From positions 54,106,918 through 54,170,917 of the forward strand of contig CM019216.1 of the NCBI GenBank assembly GCA_009741485.1: 64,000 nucleotides of DNA. The letters run 5' to 3'. Under the pieces are notes generated by a model. The model searched no databases. It was not told the DNA's origin and was given only the letters and a program-made list of their open reading frames with translations. This stretch comes from Malurus cyaneus samueli (taxonomy: Eukaryota > Chordata > Aves > Passeriformes > Maluridae). The position numbers were made by a program, and so were the translations under genes. Below are positions 33,301-48,300 of this stretch, piece by piece; position 1 is the first letter of the stretch, and every line of letters begins with the position of its first letter.

Positions 33301-36300
33301 CACCATGAGCAAAATATTTTTCCTGTGTTTGCTACTGAAGCAGCCTGTGGTTGTGATTTTTGTTTGCTGGACTCATCTTTGTCCCTGACAAGGAAAGGAC
33401 TGTAACCACGTTTGTACTAATGAGTTAAACTCACTGCTTCTTTATTTTGTTGGTTGTTCTCACTGAGCATTTACAAACTGATACCTGCTGCTCAGGCTGA
33501 GAACGGGATATGTATCTGCACGATAGGCACCTATTGAGAGTGATGAATTTGCTGCAAAGAAGATCCTTTTTTTCATATCTCTGTGGTAGCCCCTAAATAT
33601 TGTCTTTTTTAATCCATCCCTTTCATGGCTTGTGGCTCAGAGTAATGTACAGCAAAACAGCAAAACATCTCTGCTTCTGCTGGTAAACTTCCCTTCACTG
33701 CTGCTCTAGATGTACATTGTGCTTGCTCACACTTCCATTAGTCCGGAAAGGCTTCTCTTTCCTTGGAGTTTTTTAATCAACACTGCCAGCCTCTTTAGGG
33801 AGGGAATGTGAAGTGCTTTTAGCATACTTTTGCTAAATGTTGATCACTTGCTTCCCCCTTTTTCTAAGCTTTTGCTTGCACTTTCCACTTCTAGTATCTT
33901 GAGGGCACTATTTATTCGTGTCACTCAGTTTTTGTATTTTATTCAAATTTTATGCTGAGAATGAGAACAGGATCACAGAAGATTTTTTTATAGTGTTAAT
34001 CAAAAGCAAAGATGACGAAATGTTTACGCATAAGGCAACAGCAAAAGTAATCTGTATTACATAACAGATATAGAGAATTAAATGTAACTTTTAAAATTCA
34101 TTTGGTGGTATGCAGAAGCTAGCAATAGTCTTGGGATAATGTATTTTGGCTAGAAATCCTTTTCAGGGTTCAACCTGATGTGCATATTTTTCTTCTGTCT
34201 GATTAGTAAATATTTGAATGAGTGTGAAGAAAACATGACTCAAGCTTCTAAAATCAGCAAAAAGTATGAAGAGCTCCTTACACAGCTTTCTGGATTCTTG
34301 GACATAGACATCAGAGAACAGGAGAAACCACAGGAACATTTAACATCAAAGGTGATTGTATAGGCAAATGTTTCTCTACAGAGATTTAACAGAAAAATAT
34401 TTAGTTGTCACAGAAGTAAAGCAAGTGATGGAGATCTTTGTATTTATTGCAGACAGTGCTATCACTTAAAGATTTTTTCATGTTGGGCTAATTTTCAAAG
34501 GTGCTGAACACTACTAGACCTCAGTGAACTCAGTCTGCTCTTATCAGCTGAAATACTTTATCAGCCTGTGCTTCTCACATACAGCCCTGATTAGATATTG
34601 GGTTGAAAACTTTCCTCAAACATTGACATGGGGGTCAACAGGTGATGTGTAAACTGTAGCACTAGATCTTAACTCATATCTTGAGCTGATGTATCCTTAA
34701 ATACAAACATCTGAAATGGCATGCCCTAAAACAACCCTAACTGTGTAATAAAACACTGTAAGTAACTTTGTGGTGTTTCTGAGACTTAATAATAACACTT
34801 CATTATTTCTCTTTAGATTACTTCTGAAGTTTCAAAACCTAAGCTTCCATTTAGGAAAGGAAAATTATTTGTACATTCTTTTAACCTCTATCAATGCTGC
34901 TGAAAGACATTTTTTTCTAATTTTATGCATTTCACTTGTCTTTTTTCTACTCTTTGATACCCCTATTTTTTATTCACTTTGGAGCACAATGGCAATTTGG
35001 GGAAATTCTGCCTCACTATGTTCATGTCATTGTAAGAGCACAGTCTTAATAAATCAAGATTATCTAGGTATGTATCACAGTGAGTGTACGCCCTCATAAT
35101 ATTACAAAATATTGCAAGCACATTGAAATTGTAATTGATGCTCTAACAAAATTTGGCTAGTTGTCAAGCAAGAGGCACTCTTGCATACCTTAATAATGAA
35201 TAGATAATAATTAGAGCTTTAAAATTGTATCTTGATGTCTTTTAACAATGTAGTAATAAACCTAGTTGGGAAATCTAGTTTTTGCTGAAAACTGTGCCTT
35301 AGTAAAACTTAACAATTAGTTTTTCTGGGGTCTTGGCACATCTATTTAGCTTCCTTTCCACATTATGGTTTTATTTATGACAGAACTGATCTGCTTTAGT
35401 CTTAACAAATGTCTTGCCAGTAGGAATCAGGGTACATTTTTTGCTCACTCTTTGAAGTGCCCACTTTCATCTGCTCCACTTGTTGGGAATAGCAGAATGT
35501 ACCACAGCAGCCCTAGAACCCTCCTGGAAAGGACTCCTTTTTCCAAGGTGTTGGCTGCTCATAATGGCAGCACATCAGGTGTTTGGCCCTGCCCTTGAAG
35601 GTGGTTATGAAAGATCTGTTATTAACTCAAATCTCCCATGCTTAAAAAGTTTTGAGCGTGAGTTGCAGCTTTCTGATTCCAATGAAAGGCACATATCCTA
35701 AAGAGCCAGGCTGAACTGGTCTCTGATTTTCACATGGAGCAGCTGCAGCTGTTTTCTGAGCTGCTTCAAGTCAAGCATGGATATGCAGCAGCAGTAGCTC
35801 TCCACCTGTTTCATACATCATGAAGTCTGTGTGGGAGTAAATGTGAATCACAGTATTATAGAGTGGGGGTTTATAGGGAGAATATGATCCCATGATTTTA
35901 ATTGTATTTCTACTCCTTCTATTAAAAAATAGTACAGTGCAGCTATAAGTCACCAGAAACACCGTGTCTTTATTGCCATGATTAAGAGCAGGTATAACTG
36001 GGATGAATGTATTTAATTGTTAAGTGCTTTTAAAAAGCTACTAATGTATGAATTGTTTCTCAAGGTCTCTGAAATATGTAAAGAAAATCTGACACTAAAA
36101 GACCAGGTTGCTGCTCTTCAAGAAGCTGTAAATGTCCATGAGATGGAGTCCAAAGCTAACAGAGAAACTATCATGAGATTGGTTTCAGAAGTGAGCAAGG
36201 AGCAGAAAAAGGCAGCAGGATACTATCAAGACATGGAAAAACTTGGCAAGGTACATAATTGCAGGCTTATGTGCTTGTCTAGTTCTGAAATGTTTTCTTG

Positions 36301-39300
36301 AAATTTCAAATTAATCAAATTCTCTTTTCAAATTTTCATAGGAATTGTAAGAGACAAAAATGCTTCTGAAAAATTATGTTGATTAGGGTCTATCCTAAAA
36401 AGAACATTTTTCTAAGGTTATTTTCAACTTTTTGAAAGTGAGATATGGAGATTAAACAATAAGATAAAAAATCTGAGGTAGATTTGATGTCCTTCAGTGC
36501 TGTTTGCAAATTTCTATTTTTGCTTTCTACTTTGTGTTGTAGCCTTTGTGCTTGCACAAACAGGTAAATAAACAAAGGTGTATATTGTTAATGTATATTG
36601 TTTTAAATATGTGAGGCACAAACATGCAGTGGTGGAAAATGTGCTTTTAAATAACATTTATTTAACACTGCAAGTTTTCTGAGAATTTTTCTTTTCAGTT
36701 TTTCAAAAATTCTAATGAGGAATTGTAAGGAATTGATAGGACACTATTCTTTTCCTTTCTTTTAAGGAAGTGGAAAGTAAAGTGTCTTGGCTTTCATACA
36801 CCCTAGATTATCTTTTGACTGCACTCTAAATTTGTATTTCATAACCATTGGCTCATTCCCAGAAAGTTGTAGGCAGCAGGATGGCTCTTGCAGCAAAGCA
36901 CCTTTTCGCTGTTGGGAAGCTGTAGACTAAATCAGTGCAGCGGGAAGGATGGTCAGATGAGAAATGTGAGTTAAATTGTAAGTCAAGTACTTGCCAAATT
37001 CACCTAGCTATGATCTGTGAAGGAAAAGGATGTAATTTAAGGACTGGATTGCTCCAGTAGAACTCCCTTTTAAGAGTTCGTTTATTTCAATGGATGGATG
37101 AACAAAGTGCATTTCTGTAGCAATTCTCCTTATTGCTTTGCACTTTGACTGATATCTATAGAAAGGAAGCAATTTAGTAAAACCCCAGTGAGGATTTCCT
37201 GCAGGTAAAACTGTGTGGTTAAAGCTGATGGCCAGAACATGAGAAAATTAGAGAAGAAACTTAGACTGCTGAATATGTAGCTGAGTTGTGTGTGATTGAG
37301 TTTGAAGGAACTTTTTAACATAAAGGCAACCTTGTGCAAGTGAGTTTTCAAATGCAATACAGCATTTCCCCCCACCCCTGGCATTCCTCTTTTCCTGAAG
37401 GAAGAGACACCCACCATACACTTTAAAGGATATAGTGTTCTGATTTGGTTGTAAGCAAAATACTTAGGGGATGAGGAATAGCTGGCAACGTGCTCTGGAG
37501 AAGAAAGAATTTGTGAGGAGGATAAATGTAAGTACCACAAGGGTCATAAATTTTACTTACTGCTGAAAATAGTTCTTACCAAGCTGTGTACAAGTTTTTA
37601 ATACTCAATGGAACTGAGAGAGAACCCACACCAAAAACTTAAACAGGTCCTTTTTGAGAACATTTTGTTTTCATGCTTCACTTAAAACACAGGTGTGTTA
37701 GGAACAGCAGAGTATAATTTACTCACTAAGTAAGCCAGAATCAGGAGACTTTTTTAAACCAGGATCAAGGCTCCATTTGTAACTTGTTTTTCAAGTTTGC
37801 TCTGACTGCCAAAACATTTACCAAGTTGAGCTAGTTTTCTGAAAAATATTTTCCTATCATTATTGTGCATATGCCAAATACAAAATTTATTTAATCAATT
37901 TTACAGAAATACCTTTTTAAATGATCAGCATTGCCTTTCAAAAGCATTGTTTCTGAAAAGTTCCATCTGCATAGGATGCAGATTCCCCCAGTGCTCTTTC
38001 AGTTTAGCTACTTACATTTGCAGACATTGAGTAAGTCTGTTGAGAAGGTTTTGTGTTCACAAAAGCATGTTAAGGAGTTCAGTATTGAAAAAGAAAATAG
38101 AAAACAAAAAATTCTCTAAGTCCTCACATGTAAGGTGTGATGTGTGGGATCCCCTTTTCCCTTGATGGGTTTCTTGGTCATAGAAAGGTCACCAGTGGCA
38201 CAACGTCAGTTTGGCTTTGTCATGTCCTTCATGCTGCACAGTTTAAGCACATGAACAGAGCTGCATGTGTTGTGGCACGTTCCCCTGTTAAGGTGAGAAG
38301 CAGAAATCCATACTGTTCCTGTGCCAGAAGACTCATACTTGGCTGTGTGTTTCTGGACTTAATTAATGGGATTGCCTGCAGCTGAATTTACCCTGCAAAG
38401 GCTGAGTACAAGTGACTCTTGCCTGTGTGTGCTTACAGCTCTCAGGGCCAAACATTTTGGCTGTCTTCAGTATTACAGATTGAGATGGCAGCCCAATGCC
38501 CCAAATTTCTCTTAAAATTCTTCCTAAGTATATAGAGGTCATCACACTGCTCTGTCAGTCATCTCCAGCAAGATTCAGCTGCTGCACTGTTCCCTGCCAC
38601 CCCTCTGAACAATTACCTGTTCTAATTGCAGGCAGTTCTCCACTCCTGTTCCTTAGGATTTCTATGAACTCCTTCTCTTGACCAGGTGCTTGTTTTTATG
38701 TCCCAGGAGGAGGTAGCTGTCTGTATTCCAAAATCCTTAATGAATGAAATGGAAGCCACTTAGTTATGTTTTAAGGTTAATTTAATGTTTAAGGTTAATG
38801 TTTGGTACTTGAGTATTTGTTTCAGTTAACTGGGCTTCATTCAAGTGAACAATAATTTTATGTATTCCCCTCTCAGTCTCACTGTAGGACAATGTCAAAC
38901 AGCAAAGAATAAAAACAAATACATTCTTGAAACTAATATAAGTAAAAAATAGCAATTCAATATGCTGGTTTTTTGTAATCTATTTTCATGAATATACTCT
39001 ATTTATTTCTGAATTTGTCATGTTTTTGACAGAATATTGCAAGATTTGCTCTAGAGATCTGTAAATATTTTGCATACCTTTTTTGGCTGCATTGGATATC
39101 AAATTCACATTTGCCTGAAAAATAACTTTTAAATGCTGCCCAGATTTCTCAACTGAGAATCAGAATACCTATCCTCTTTTCTGCGTGTCCAGAGGGTGAT
39201 TATTGATTATGATATTTTAATTAGAGAATTATAACATTCTTTGAGAGTGTCTGTAGGTCCTTCAAAATATCTTTTTTGCTCTAACGAAGTTTCTTTTTAG

Positions 39301-42300
39301 TATTTAATCAATTCCTCTATGGTATTTATCTAAGGTATAGAAGAGGATGCATATATTCTTCCAGATTAATTCTAATACAGCATTGCCACTGATGAGCCAC
39401 AAGAACTAGTAAACTGTTTTCTTCTGTCTCACATCTTTGCTGATGATTTAACCTGGAAATATTTGTAATTTTCCTCTGAAGTATTATTTTAAATGTCTGC
39501 TTTGCAAAGATGTGCACCATGAAAAGTCTTTAAAGAACATACCTGAAATGTAATCAAGCAATTTTAATTAACACAAATATATTTGCTGATGCAAAATTAA
39601 CCAAGAAAATACACTTTAGTATTCAATATTGACTTATTTTGTTCTTTTAGTGAATAAAATTGATCTAAGTAGTTTCTAATCAATATGAATTTATTGAAAC
39701 AAACTGACTGTATGAAAAGAGATAATTAAAATATGAAAATATTATTTAAGGAAATTGAATGAACCTGAGAAACATGGCTACAATAGGACAGACAACCAAA
39801 CGATTTTAGGTTTTTCTTGTCCCATCAGATAAATAAAAGAATGAGCTTATCAGAACCTGGATTTTTGTTTATTTTTTATTTATAAGATGTAATTAAGAAA
39901 ATACATATTAGAGACAGGTTTCAGCAGGCATCACAGGTGCTTCCAGATTGAATCATTAGAGAACACAAGAGATAAGAGCAAACTAATTTACAGCCTTTAT
40001 GGTGTAACAGTAGTAACTGGAAGTGCAGCTGGTGTAAGAATTTATCTGGAAGATACCTGCATTCTGTTTAATATCTTCTTGTTAAGTAAAGTGAGTTCAT
40101 TTCTGTATATGGATCTGTAGTTGACTGTAGTATAGTGAGAGTATGCTGCTGATCGGGCTGTTGGAATTAATGGAATCATGGAATTATTTAGGTTGGAAAA
40201 GACCAACCTAAGATCATGGGGTCCAGCTGTTAACCCAGCACTGCCAAGTCCACTGATAAACCATGTCCCTAAGTGCTGTGTTTACGACTCTTCAAGGTAC
40301 CTCCAGGGATGGTGACCCCACCACTTCCCTGGGCAGCCTGTTCCAGTGCTTGGCATTCTTTTGATGAAGATTTTTTTTTTCTTGATATCCAATCTAAACC
40401 TCCCTTGACACAATTCAAGGCCATTTCCTCTTGTCCTACTGTTTCTTAACTGGGAGAAGAAACCGACCCCCACCTGGTCCAACCTCCTTTCAGGCACTTG
40501 CAGAGAGTGACAAGGTCTCCCTTGAGCCTCCTCTTCTCCAGATTAAGCACCCCCAGACCCTTCAGATGCTCCTTGTAAGATTTGTGCTCCGGACCCTTCA
40601 CCAGCTCTGTTGCCCTTCCCTGGACACACTCCAGCCCCTCAATGTCCTTCCTGTAGTGAGGGGCTCAGAACTGAACACAGCACTCGAGGTGAGACCTCAC
40701 CACTGCCGAATACAGGGGACAATCCCTGCCCTGCTCCTGCTGGCCACACTATTCCCGTTCCAGGTCAGGCTGCCATTGGCCTTCCTGCTGGCTCATGTTG
40801 AGCTGCTGTTGACCAACACCCCCAGGTCCTTTTCTGCCAGGCCATTTTCAGCCACTGTTTGGTGGCTTACACTTCCTTATTTTATGCCTCGATCTTTTGA
40901 ATAAGCGATGTTTGTTTTCAGATGTCCACAGTTTAACAAGATGGTGATTAGGTAAGCTCCCTGGTACTGGCAAATCATTTTAGCACTGCCTTTCTGAAAG
41001 GAAAAATAGGCACTGCTGAGAACTGTAATTGAAATAAATGACTCTTCATTCTTTGCTGTAATTACCATAATGTAGTTCTGAGCACAGGTGGGAATTTTCT
41101 ATTAATAGCACTTGTCTAGAATGAAAAAGAGAAATTGGCAAAGAATCAGGCCAACATTTGTTTTTAAAACAGTTCTAAAATTACTTCAGAAAGGTGTAAT
41201 AACAAATAATTTCCTAAATGACAGGGGTTGTGTTTATATGTTTATGCATGTTTTCCTTTTTGCAGCTATTAAAAATTTTAGTATTTTTAGTATCATATTT
41301 TAACATTTTATTTTCTAAAGGTGCCCTGCAAACTCCATTTTTTGTCCATCCTCCCTGGTGATCTACAAAAATGCTCCCAAATTTACTGGTTGTTTGGCAA
41401 ATATTCCATTAATACAAATGACATACTATGCTTCACAGCAAGCACACATAGACCCTGAGAAACCCTTGAGTAATCACCATATTCATAACTATTCCAGGAA
41501 CAATTCTTTAACTCCAGTGTGCGTAATCTTAACTCAGATCAATGCACTTACTGAGCCTCTACTTAACACTGAGACCTCTTGAGGAATCCAATCCCTCCCT
41601 GACAAATATTCCATCCTCTGTAATAATTTTGTGTCTTATTCACAAAATATATTTTGTGAAGTATTATTCTTTCCTGTTGTGTCATGTGTGAATATACTTT
41701 CCGTTTGTTCTTACCAGTCAGAAAAGCCTTGAGGAATGAAGGCTTAGTCTTTGCCATACTTTGTTGGTTTTGCTGCAAATATTTTTCTTGTGTGTGTTTG
41801 TGTAAGCACTCTTAATATTGGTATTTTGGGCAAAGGAAAGATGCTCACAAGCTTTTATTTCTTTATGTTTAGATGTTTATATTTCTTTATCTTTTCTCTC
41901 ATAATTTGTTTTGGTGTCCTGGGTCAGGATACACAATTCTCTCTGCTCTGCCCTGTTGGTTCAATATTTATATTGAACAACTAATACAGATATATATGTG
42001 TTTGCTATATTTTATTTTTTCCCAACCAATCCTTGATCTGTTTGGTCAGGTCTCATTTCTGTGAATAAATGATCTCAGGAATTGCTGTCACATTCAGATA
42101 AGCTGATCTCAGAGATCACCTCTTATCACTATACTCAGGGAAATTGTGTCCATTATTTTAATCATCTCTGGACTGTCAGGCAGTTGGAGTTGATAATCAC
42201 TACAGGTCCCTTCCAACTGAACTATTCCATCCTGTCCTATCCTTTCCCCTCTCAGTTGTAGTACTTTGGCTTTATTTGTTACATCTTGTTTGCTACTTCT

Positions 42301-45300
42301 TTTTCAGGTTGTTTTATCTGGATGGAAAAGTAAGATTTCAATAGTTTTAAAATAAAAAGAAATGGTTTCACTCACCTGCAAATTTTATTTATGTATTCTT
42401 TATTTCAAGTCACTATAAGAGGTTAATCTTTGGTGTGATCACAGCAGGCTTCACATTTTCATCAATTTCAGTGTCAGTTCTCCTAAGAAACTCTGATGTT
42501 CAGCAAATGTGAGGAATATGGGTCCTAGTTCTCTGTCTGCAGTACCTGTTCCTGAGTTATTCTTTAATTTGTGTATGGTGGCGAGGGTTTATAACTGATT
42601 AAAACATCTGGTTTAATTTTTCATGCACTTTAGGATCTTGACATTGCTATAACAAAGAGACAGAATTTAGAGATGGAGATCAGAAACCTCCAAGAGAAAC
42701 TGGCTGTTAACCAGAAAGCTTTGGACACCTCAAAGCAGGAATTGCACAATCTGAAGAAATCTTCCAGGGAGTTAGATGGAAGCTTGAAGAGCAGCAGAGA
42801 AGAAGCCAGGACTGCTCAGAGCTCTTTAGAAGCTTTTAAAGAAGAAATTGCTACCCTGCTCCACTGTGAATCTGCAATAATTAAACCTTCTGAGAAGGCC
42901 ATTTTGGAGAGGATCAGAGAAATAAATTGCAAAGAGGAGAATAAAGACATAGTAAGTCTATTTCTACTTAAAGCAACTACTGTAATTGCCCAATGTATGT
43001 ATTTATTCTCCTTGGATCCTGTTTCATTTTATTCATCTGATACAGTGTTGATTCCTTCTGCTTAGGTTTTGAAATTACAGAAACCTTTAATTTTGTTTTC
43101 TATTGATTTAAGGTAATAGCTGAAAAGCATCTATGTTTTACTAAGTAGGAAGAGATCAGAGATTAAATTAATAATAGATGCTGTTAAGAAGAAAAGACTT
43201 GGAATGGTCTTTCAGTTCCAACACTTGAAATTTGGTTTCTACGCCAGCAGATATCAAGGTGGCTGTTTGGTTGCTATGATTTAGTGAAACATGTGAACAA
43301 GTATGGATTTGCTGCTACAATGGTGACTTCAAGAACTGACTTCTTTCTCAAAGCAGATATAATTGATGAGTTGCCACAGGCAACTTCTTTCCCTCCGCTC
43401 CTCAAAACCCGCACCTAAAAATAAAAGTGTATTTTTACACTTAGAGCTGAACACTGTTCATCATCCAGGAGAGGGTGATAGGAAGGCTCTGTCTTGAGGC
43501 GTTTGGGCTGGTAGTGTTTGCAAAGGTGTGTTTGAATGTACAGATAGAGAAGGGACAGCTCAGGGGGAACGTGAGTCAGAATGCAGTCTGACCAATGTCA
43601 GTATCCTGACACTGCACTGAAGTTTCTCACTTGCTTACATTTTTTAATTTCATCAGTGAGGACCATTATAAAATTAAAAGTCAAACAGTAAATCAAAAGC
43701 TGCTTTCAGTGAGACACTGAAAACCAGCTTTGGTGTCCTTGCCAGATTTTAAAATTCCAGCATCTCCTGCAGATGTGAGAGTTTTTAATGATAGCTAGTG
43801 GTTTTGTATTCTGTCCAAGGCTGGAAATAGTTCTTGAAAATACCCTGTGCATTTTGATGAAGTATTTAAAAAAACCCTACAAAATACCTGGGCACACTGT
43901 TGGCTCAGTTTCAGCCAGCTATTGACCAGCACCCCCTTTTCCACCATTCAGCTTCCCAGCCACTCTGCTCAGTCTGTAGCAATGCTGTGACCCAGGGGCA
44001 GGACCTGGCACTTTGCCTTGTTGAACTTCACACCACTGGCATCAGCCCATAGATCCAGCCTGCCCAGATTCCCCTGCAGAGCCTTCCTGCCCTCCAGCAG
44101 ATCCACACTCCCACCCAACTTGCTGTCATATGTAAAATGGTCTTAGTTTGAAATGATCTGGAGCTACATTAAAACAAAAAGCTGGAAGTGGGATTTAGTT
44201 TTGCAGGCTGGCTGATTGAGCTGCTCAAGTCACAGGAATGAGAAATTGGGGAGGTCAGAAATGTGAGACCAAAAATGCAGCCTTTCTATGAAGAAGGATC
44301 AGTCATGGGTGGGTAAAAAGGGTGCAACTCTGATTTAGGAAATGCCTACGTTGTGGGCTGTCCCTAAGCCAAGGATGAAAGTTACACCAGAATGATAAAA
44401 TGCCAGCTTGGTGGTTTTGTGCTCTCAGCTTCTGTGGCATGGTCCTTCACTTTCCTGTGCCTATGGATCTTTGAAAGCTCTAAACCCTCCTTGCAGCCAC
44501 TCTGCAGCCTGATAAAAAGTTCTCTGGTTCTCAGGCAGCAGTGCATCTCTGGAGGAGCAAGTTACTGACACTTATTCCTGCTAAGTAATGCGAGATGCAG
44601 AAAACATAAAATGTGTGTGTGGGGTCTTGTAGATTCATATTGTTTAGTGTTGTCTACTATATAAGCAGCGGTAATTTCTCAGTATTTTTTAGGCAAACTG
44701 GGTGAAAACTATTGTTTGTATTTAATTGCAGTTTGAGTTGGAAACTGTTCAGTGCCATTAAAATTAATGAGAGCTCTGTGTACTTACTGTTCATTTTATT
44801 AACAGGAACCAACCAGATGCTTAAAATGAAGAGGCTGCTTGGAGATGAGTGTCTGAACACTGAGTTACAAATACAATATAATTAATTATGTAACCAAATA
44901 ATTATATGACAATAAGGAGAGAAGAGAGGGAAACAAGCAACTTCGTCTATAGAACTGCCTTTCAGTATTTGGCAGTAGTGTAACCAGACACTTTCAAGCA
45001 TTTGTTTTAGAAATATTTTACTACTTAAAATCCTGTACACTGTATGTGGGTGTTGTAAAGTTAACAGTGAAGAACTAGAAAAGTTTTCAAAGTTATTTGG
45101 TTGCTTTTTATGGGATTTTACCCTTTTATCCTTGGGCTCTGGCTTGATTACAGAAATTACTATTTTTCTTTTTTTAGCAAAATCTTTTAGTTAAACACTG
45201 CTTAACAGTTAATAATTGGGAAACACTCCTCTGAGACTTAGTTATCCATATTTACATTCTCCCCTACATGCTGCATGTGTTTTCTAAATAACTTACATGC

Positions 45301-48300
45301 TTTTTCTAATCAGCTCCTCAAGAAAATAGTGACTTTACTGACTTATTTTAAAGAATGATAGCTGAATGCCAGGTGGTGTTGTTCCCATATCTTTTGAAAT
45401 TTTGAGTCTAAATTAATTTGTATTGTTTTTTTTTTAATAGATAGTAATAGATTTTAGTTATTTGACTCATCTTATGTATGGTATCTGCAGTTCACTTTTA
45501 GGTGTCTCATATCACCACCTCTGACATTTTTTCCTTGTGGTTACAGAAGATTTTTCTTTTTGTCCTCTAAAAGCATGTATTTTAAAGATAAATATTTTAC
45601 CCTATTTTTAATAATTTGTTGACATACCTTTTGTATCTTTCTAGCATCTCCACACCCACCTAACCCCATATGTTTTGTTGGTTTGCTTGCTCCCTAGATG
45701 GTGTCTCAGCTTGAAACCCAATTTGCTAAATTGACTGAAGCTTTGGAAAATCAGACCAGATTGTACCATGAAGCTCTGGAGAGGAGCCAGAAAGCTGAAA
45801 AAAGTTGTGAGAATTTCCACGATCAACTGAAGCACTTGGAAGAGGAATTACTAACTGTAGACCTGATGCAAGATGGTTTGATGCTTGAGAAACAAAAAGT
45901 AGTTGCACACATTATTTACTTTTGAATAGAAGTCACTAAAGGCAGAGACACAGCTCGTGGTGTTGCTTTGATTACCTGGAGCACTGCGACTAATGCAAAA
46001 TAGCAGAGTCAGACATCGTGTAGGGAGTTGTAATATCTTGTGTTTGACCGACAATTGCACTTGGAAAAATGTAGCTAAGCTTTTGAGTTCCATGTCCATT
46101 ATTGTGAAACAAAACAAAACAAACCCCTCCAACAAAAAACCAAAACAAACAAAAAAAAAAACCCCAAAAACCCAAGCAAAAACCCCAACCAACACCAAAA
46201 CAAAAACACCCCCAAAACAGCTTAAGTCCCTGTAAATGCAGCAGTAGTCCTTCAATGATTTCTGATATCAAAACTTTCTCTCATCTCTAGTTTTTACTCT
46301 AAAACATCATCTGGTTTGCAGTCTCTCAAGATCTTGCTGTCTTTGAGTCTTTTATATTCTTAGATAATCATGACTACTAGGATTTTTTTATTTTAATTGT
46401 ATGAATAAACAGAGTAAGTGCTGAGTAAAAAAAGAGGACATGTGGAGAATTTGCTGTTATGTCTGAAGGGTGCCCTATTAACACACCCTTTCAGTGTTAC
46501 TTCTTGTGGTATTTTTGGCTGCTGCTGTAGCGGGGATTAACTTTAAATTGTACTTAATGAATTTTAATGAAGTTTTCTTATTTTTCCCCATCTTAGTATC
46601 TGAAGTTTCTGGAGCAACTTAATGAGAAGATGAAGCTGGACAGTGTAGCAGCAGAGGTTGGGTTTGATATGACTATGGATGCTATTCTGGCCCGGGCAGA
46701 GCAGTTGGTGAAACTGGAAGGTGAGGCTGTGGTTGAAAACAAGACCGTGGCATATGGCCTCAGAAGGAAGGTAAGGCAAAAAGGCACACCATTCAAAGAT
46801 AAACATATGGCTGTAATTGTGTAGTGGCTTGCTAGAGTCAGCAGAATGTATTGTGTGAGGAATTTCAAAGATGTCCATCACTTGAAAAGAAGATAATGAA
46901 TGCAAACGGTGCAGAAAGTCTGTGCATTGAAATAACTAAACCCACCAGTTAGTTGAATATGATACTGCTTTCCTAGCTTCTTAAGAACAAACTATGAAGT
47001 TTTGGGTGTGTGTATCTGTGTATGTGCCTAGTTTTTAATACACATTTGTAATTCTGTAAACAACTGCCATTAAGATTTAAATGTAAAAGGATCTGCTGGG
47101 GAGGGAGACACATTGCACAAATTTCTCTAGAAACCAGTGGGGTACTTCATTGGGAATTTCAATGTTTCCAACAAGAACAGTTCCTTCATTCAGTTGTTCC
47201 TGCAGGAACAAGTCTGCCCAAAATTGTTCAAGCATCCCTCTGTCATCCTGTTATGACATAGAGAAATCTTTTGGATTTAGGCTTGTCAGAATGGTACAGA
47301 GCTGGGAACTGGGTCTGTTTAAGGTTTAAAACAACAGAGAAGCCCAATGAATTGGTGATACAAGGTATCAAGTTAGGGTTTATATGCTGATACTTCACAG
47401 AGTTTCCAGGAGAGGAAAAGGAGTTCATGTTATATACGCAACAAGACGATTAAATTTGCAATTATGTGCAATTATGTGCATTGTCTTTCACATGCCATTT
47501 TTCAAATGTCCTTGTGTTTGGAAATCAAGTTGAAGGCTCAGAAAGAAAAGCTTGAAAGCAGAGAGCTGCACATGAACCTTCTGCGGCAGAAAATAACCCA
47601 GCTGGAAGAAGAGAAGCAAGTAAGGGCTGCCTTAGCTGCGGAAAGGGACGAGGCCAATCTCACTGTCACAAAGTTACATAAGATGATAGAGAGGCTACAG
47701 AAGCAGCTTGATCTGGCAAGAGAAACAAACACTGATCTCAAAGCCAAGCTGTCTGAGACCAGTGAACTTAAGGTGAGTTAAAAGATTACATTTGTGCTTC
47801 TATCCATTTTTCTATTCCAGTTGGATACAGCTGGAATTCATTTAAAATAAATGTGTTCGTGGAGAACTGCTCAAAACCAGGTGGCAAAAGCAAGTATAAT
47901 ATCACAAGGTTTTGTGCATTTTGCAACTTCTCTTGATATGCAAAGTAGCATTTGCAAAAACCAATGTCAATTTTCAGGCTAGTGTAAGAAAAATACAATA
48001 TAGACATCCCTTTCTTTCCTGTTGACATGGCTGTCATCTTGTATTTTCCCAAGTGTTGCTCACAGAAGATCTGTTCTGATAGATATAGGGGGAATACAGC
48101 AGGCAAGCTACTAAATTTTGATTATTTCTGTGTTTCATTACATTGCAGTAGTAATACATTACCTGATTTCACTTAGGTGAACACAGGTAGTTTGCAGCCT
48201 GATAGCCTGCCTTTGCCGTGGATATCCTGCCACTACTTGGAGGAAGAAAGATTAATTTTATGTGACTTTGTGTCTTGTGGCTGATGGAGTGAAATAGACA

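Larger units (their letters stand above)
36251..42633 (+). other. CCDC170: Largest CCDC170 intron
   Basis: A 6.4-kb intron. It carries a sizeable CR1 copy (about 40172-40860, minus) and a short CR1 3' end (42150-42245, plus). The rest is AT-rich and shows no exon or RNA gene. Confidence 0.8.

Noticed and set aside
40282..40904. Open frames of 71 codons (minus) and 157 codons (plus)
   Set aside because: Both lie within the CR1 fragment; the plus-strand frame is antisense to the element and has no independent support.
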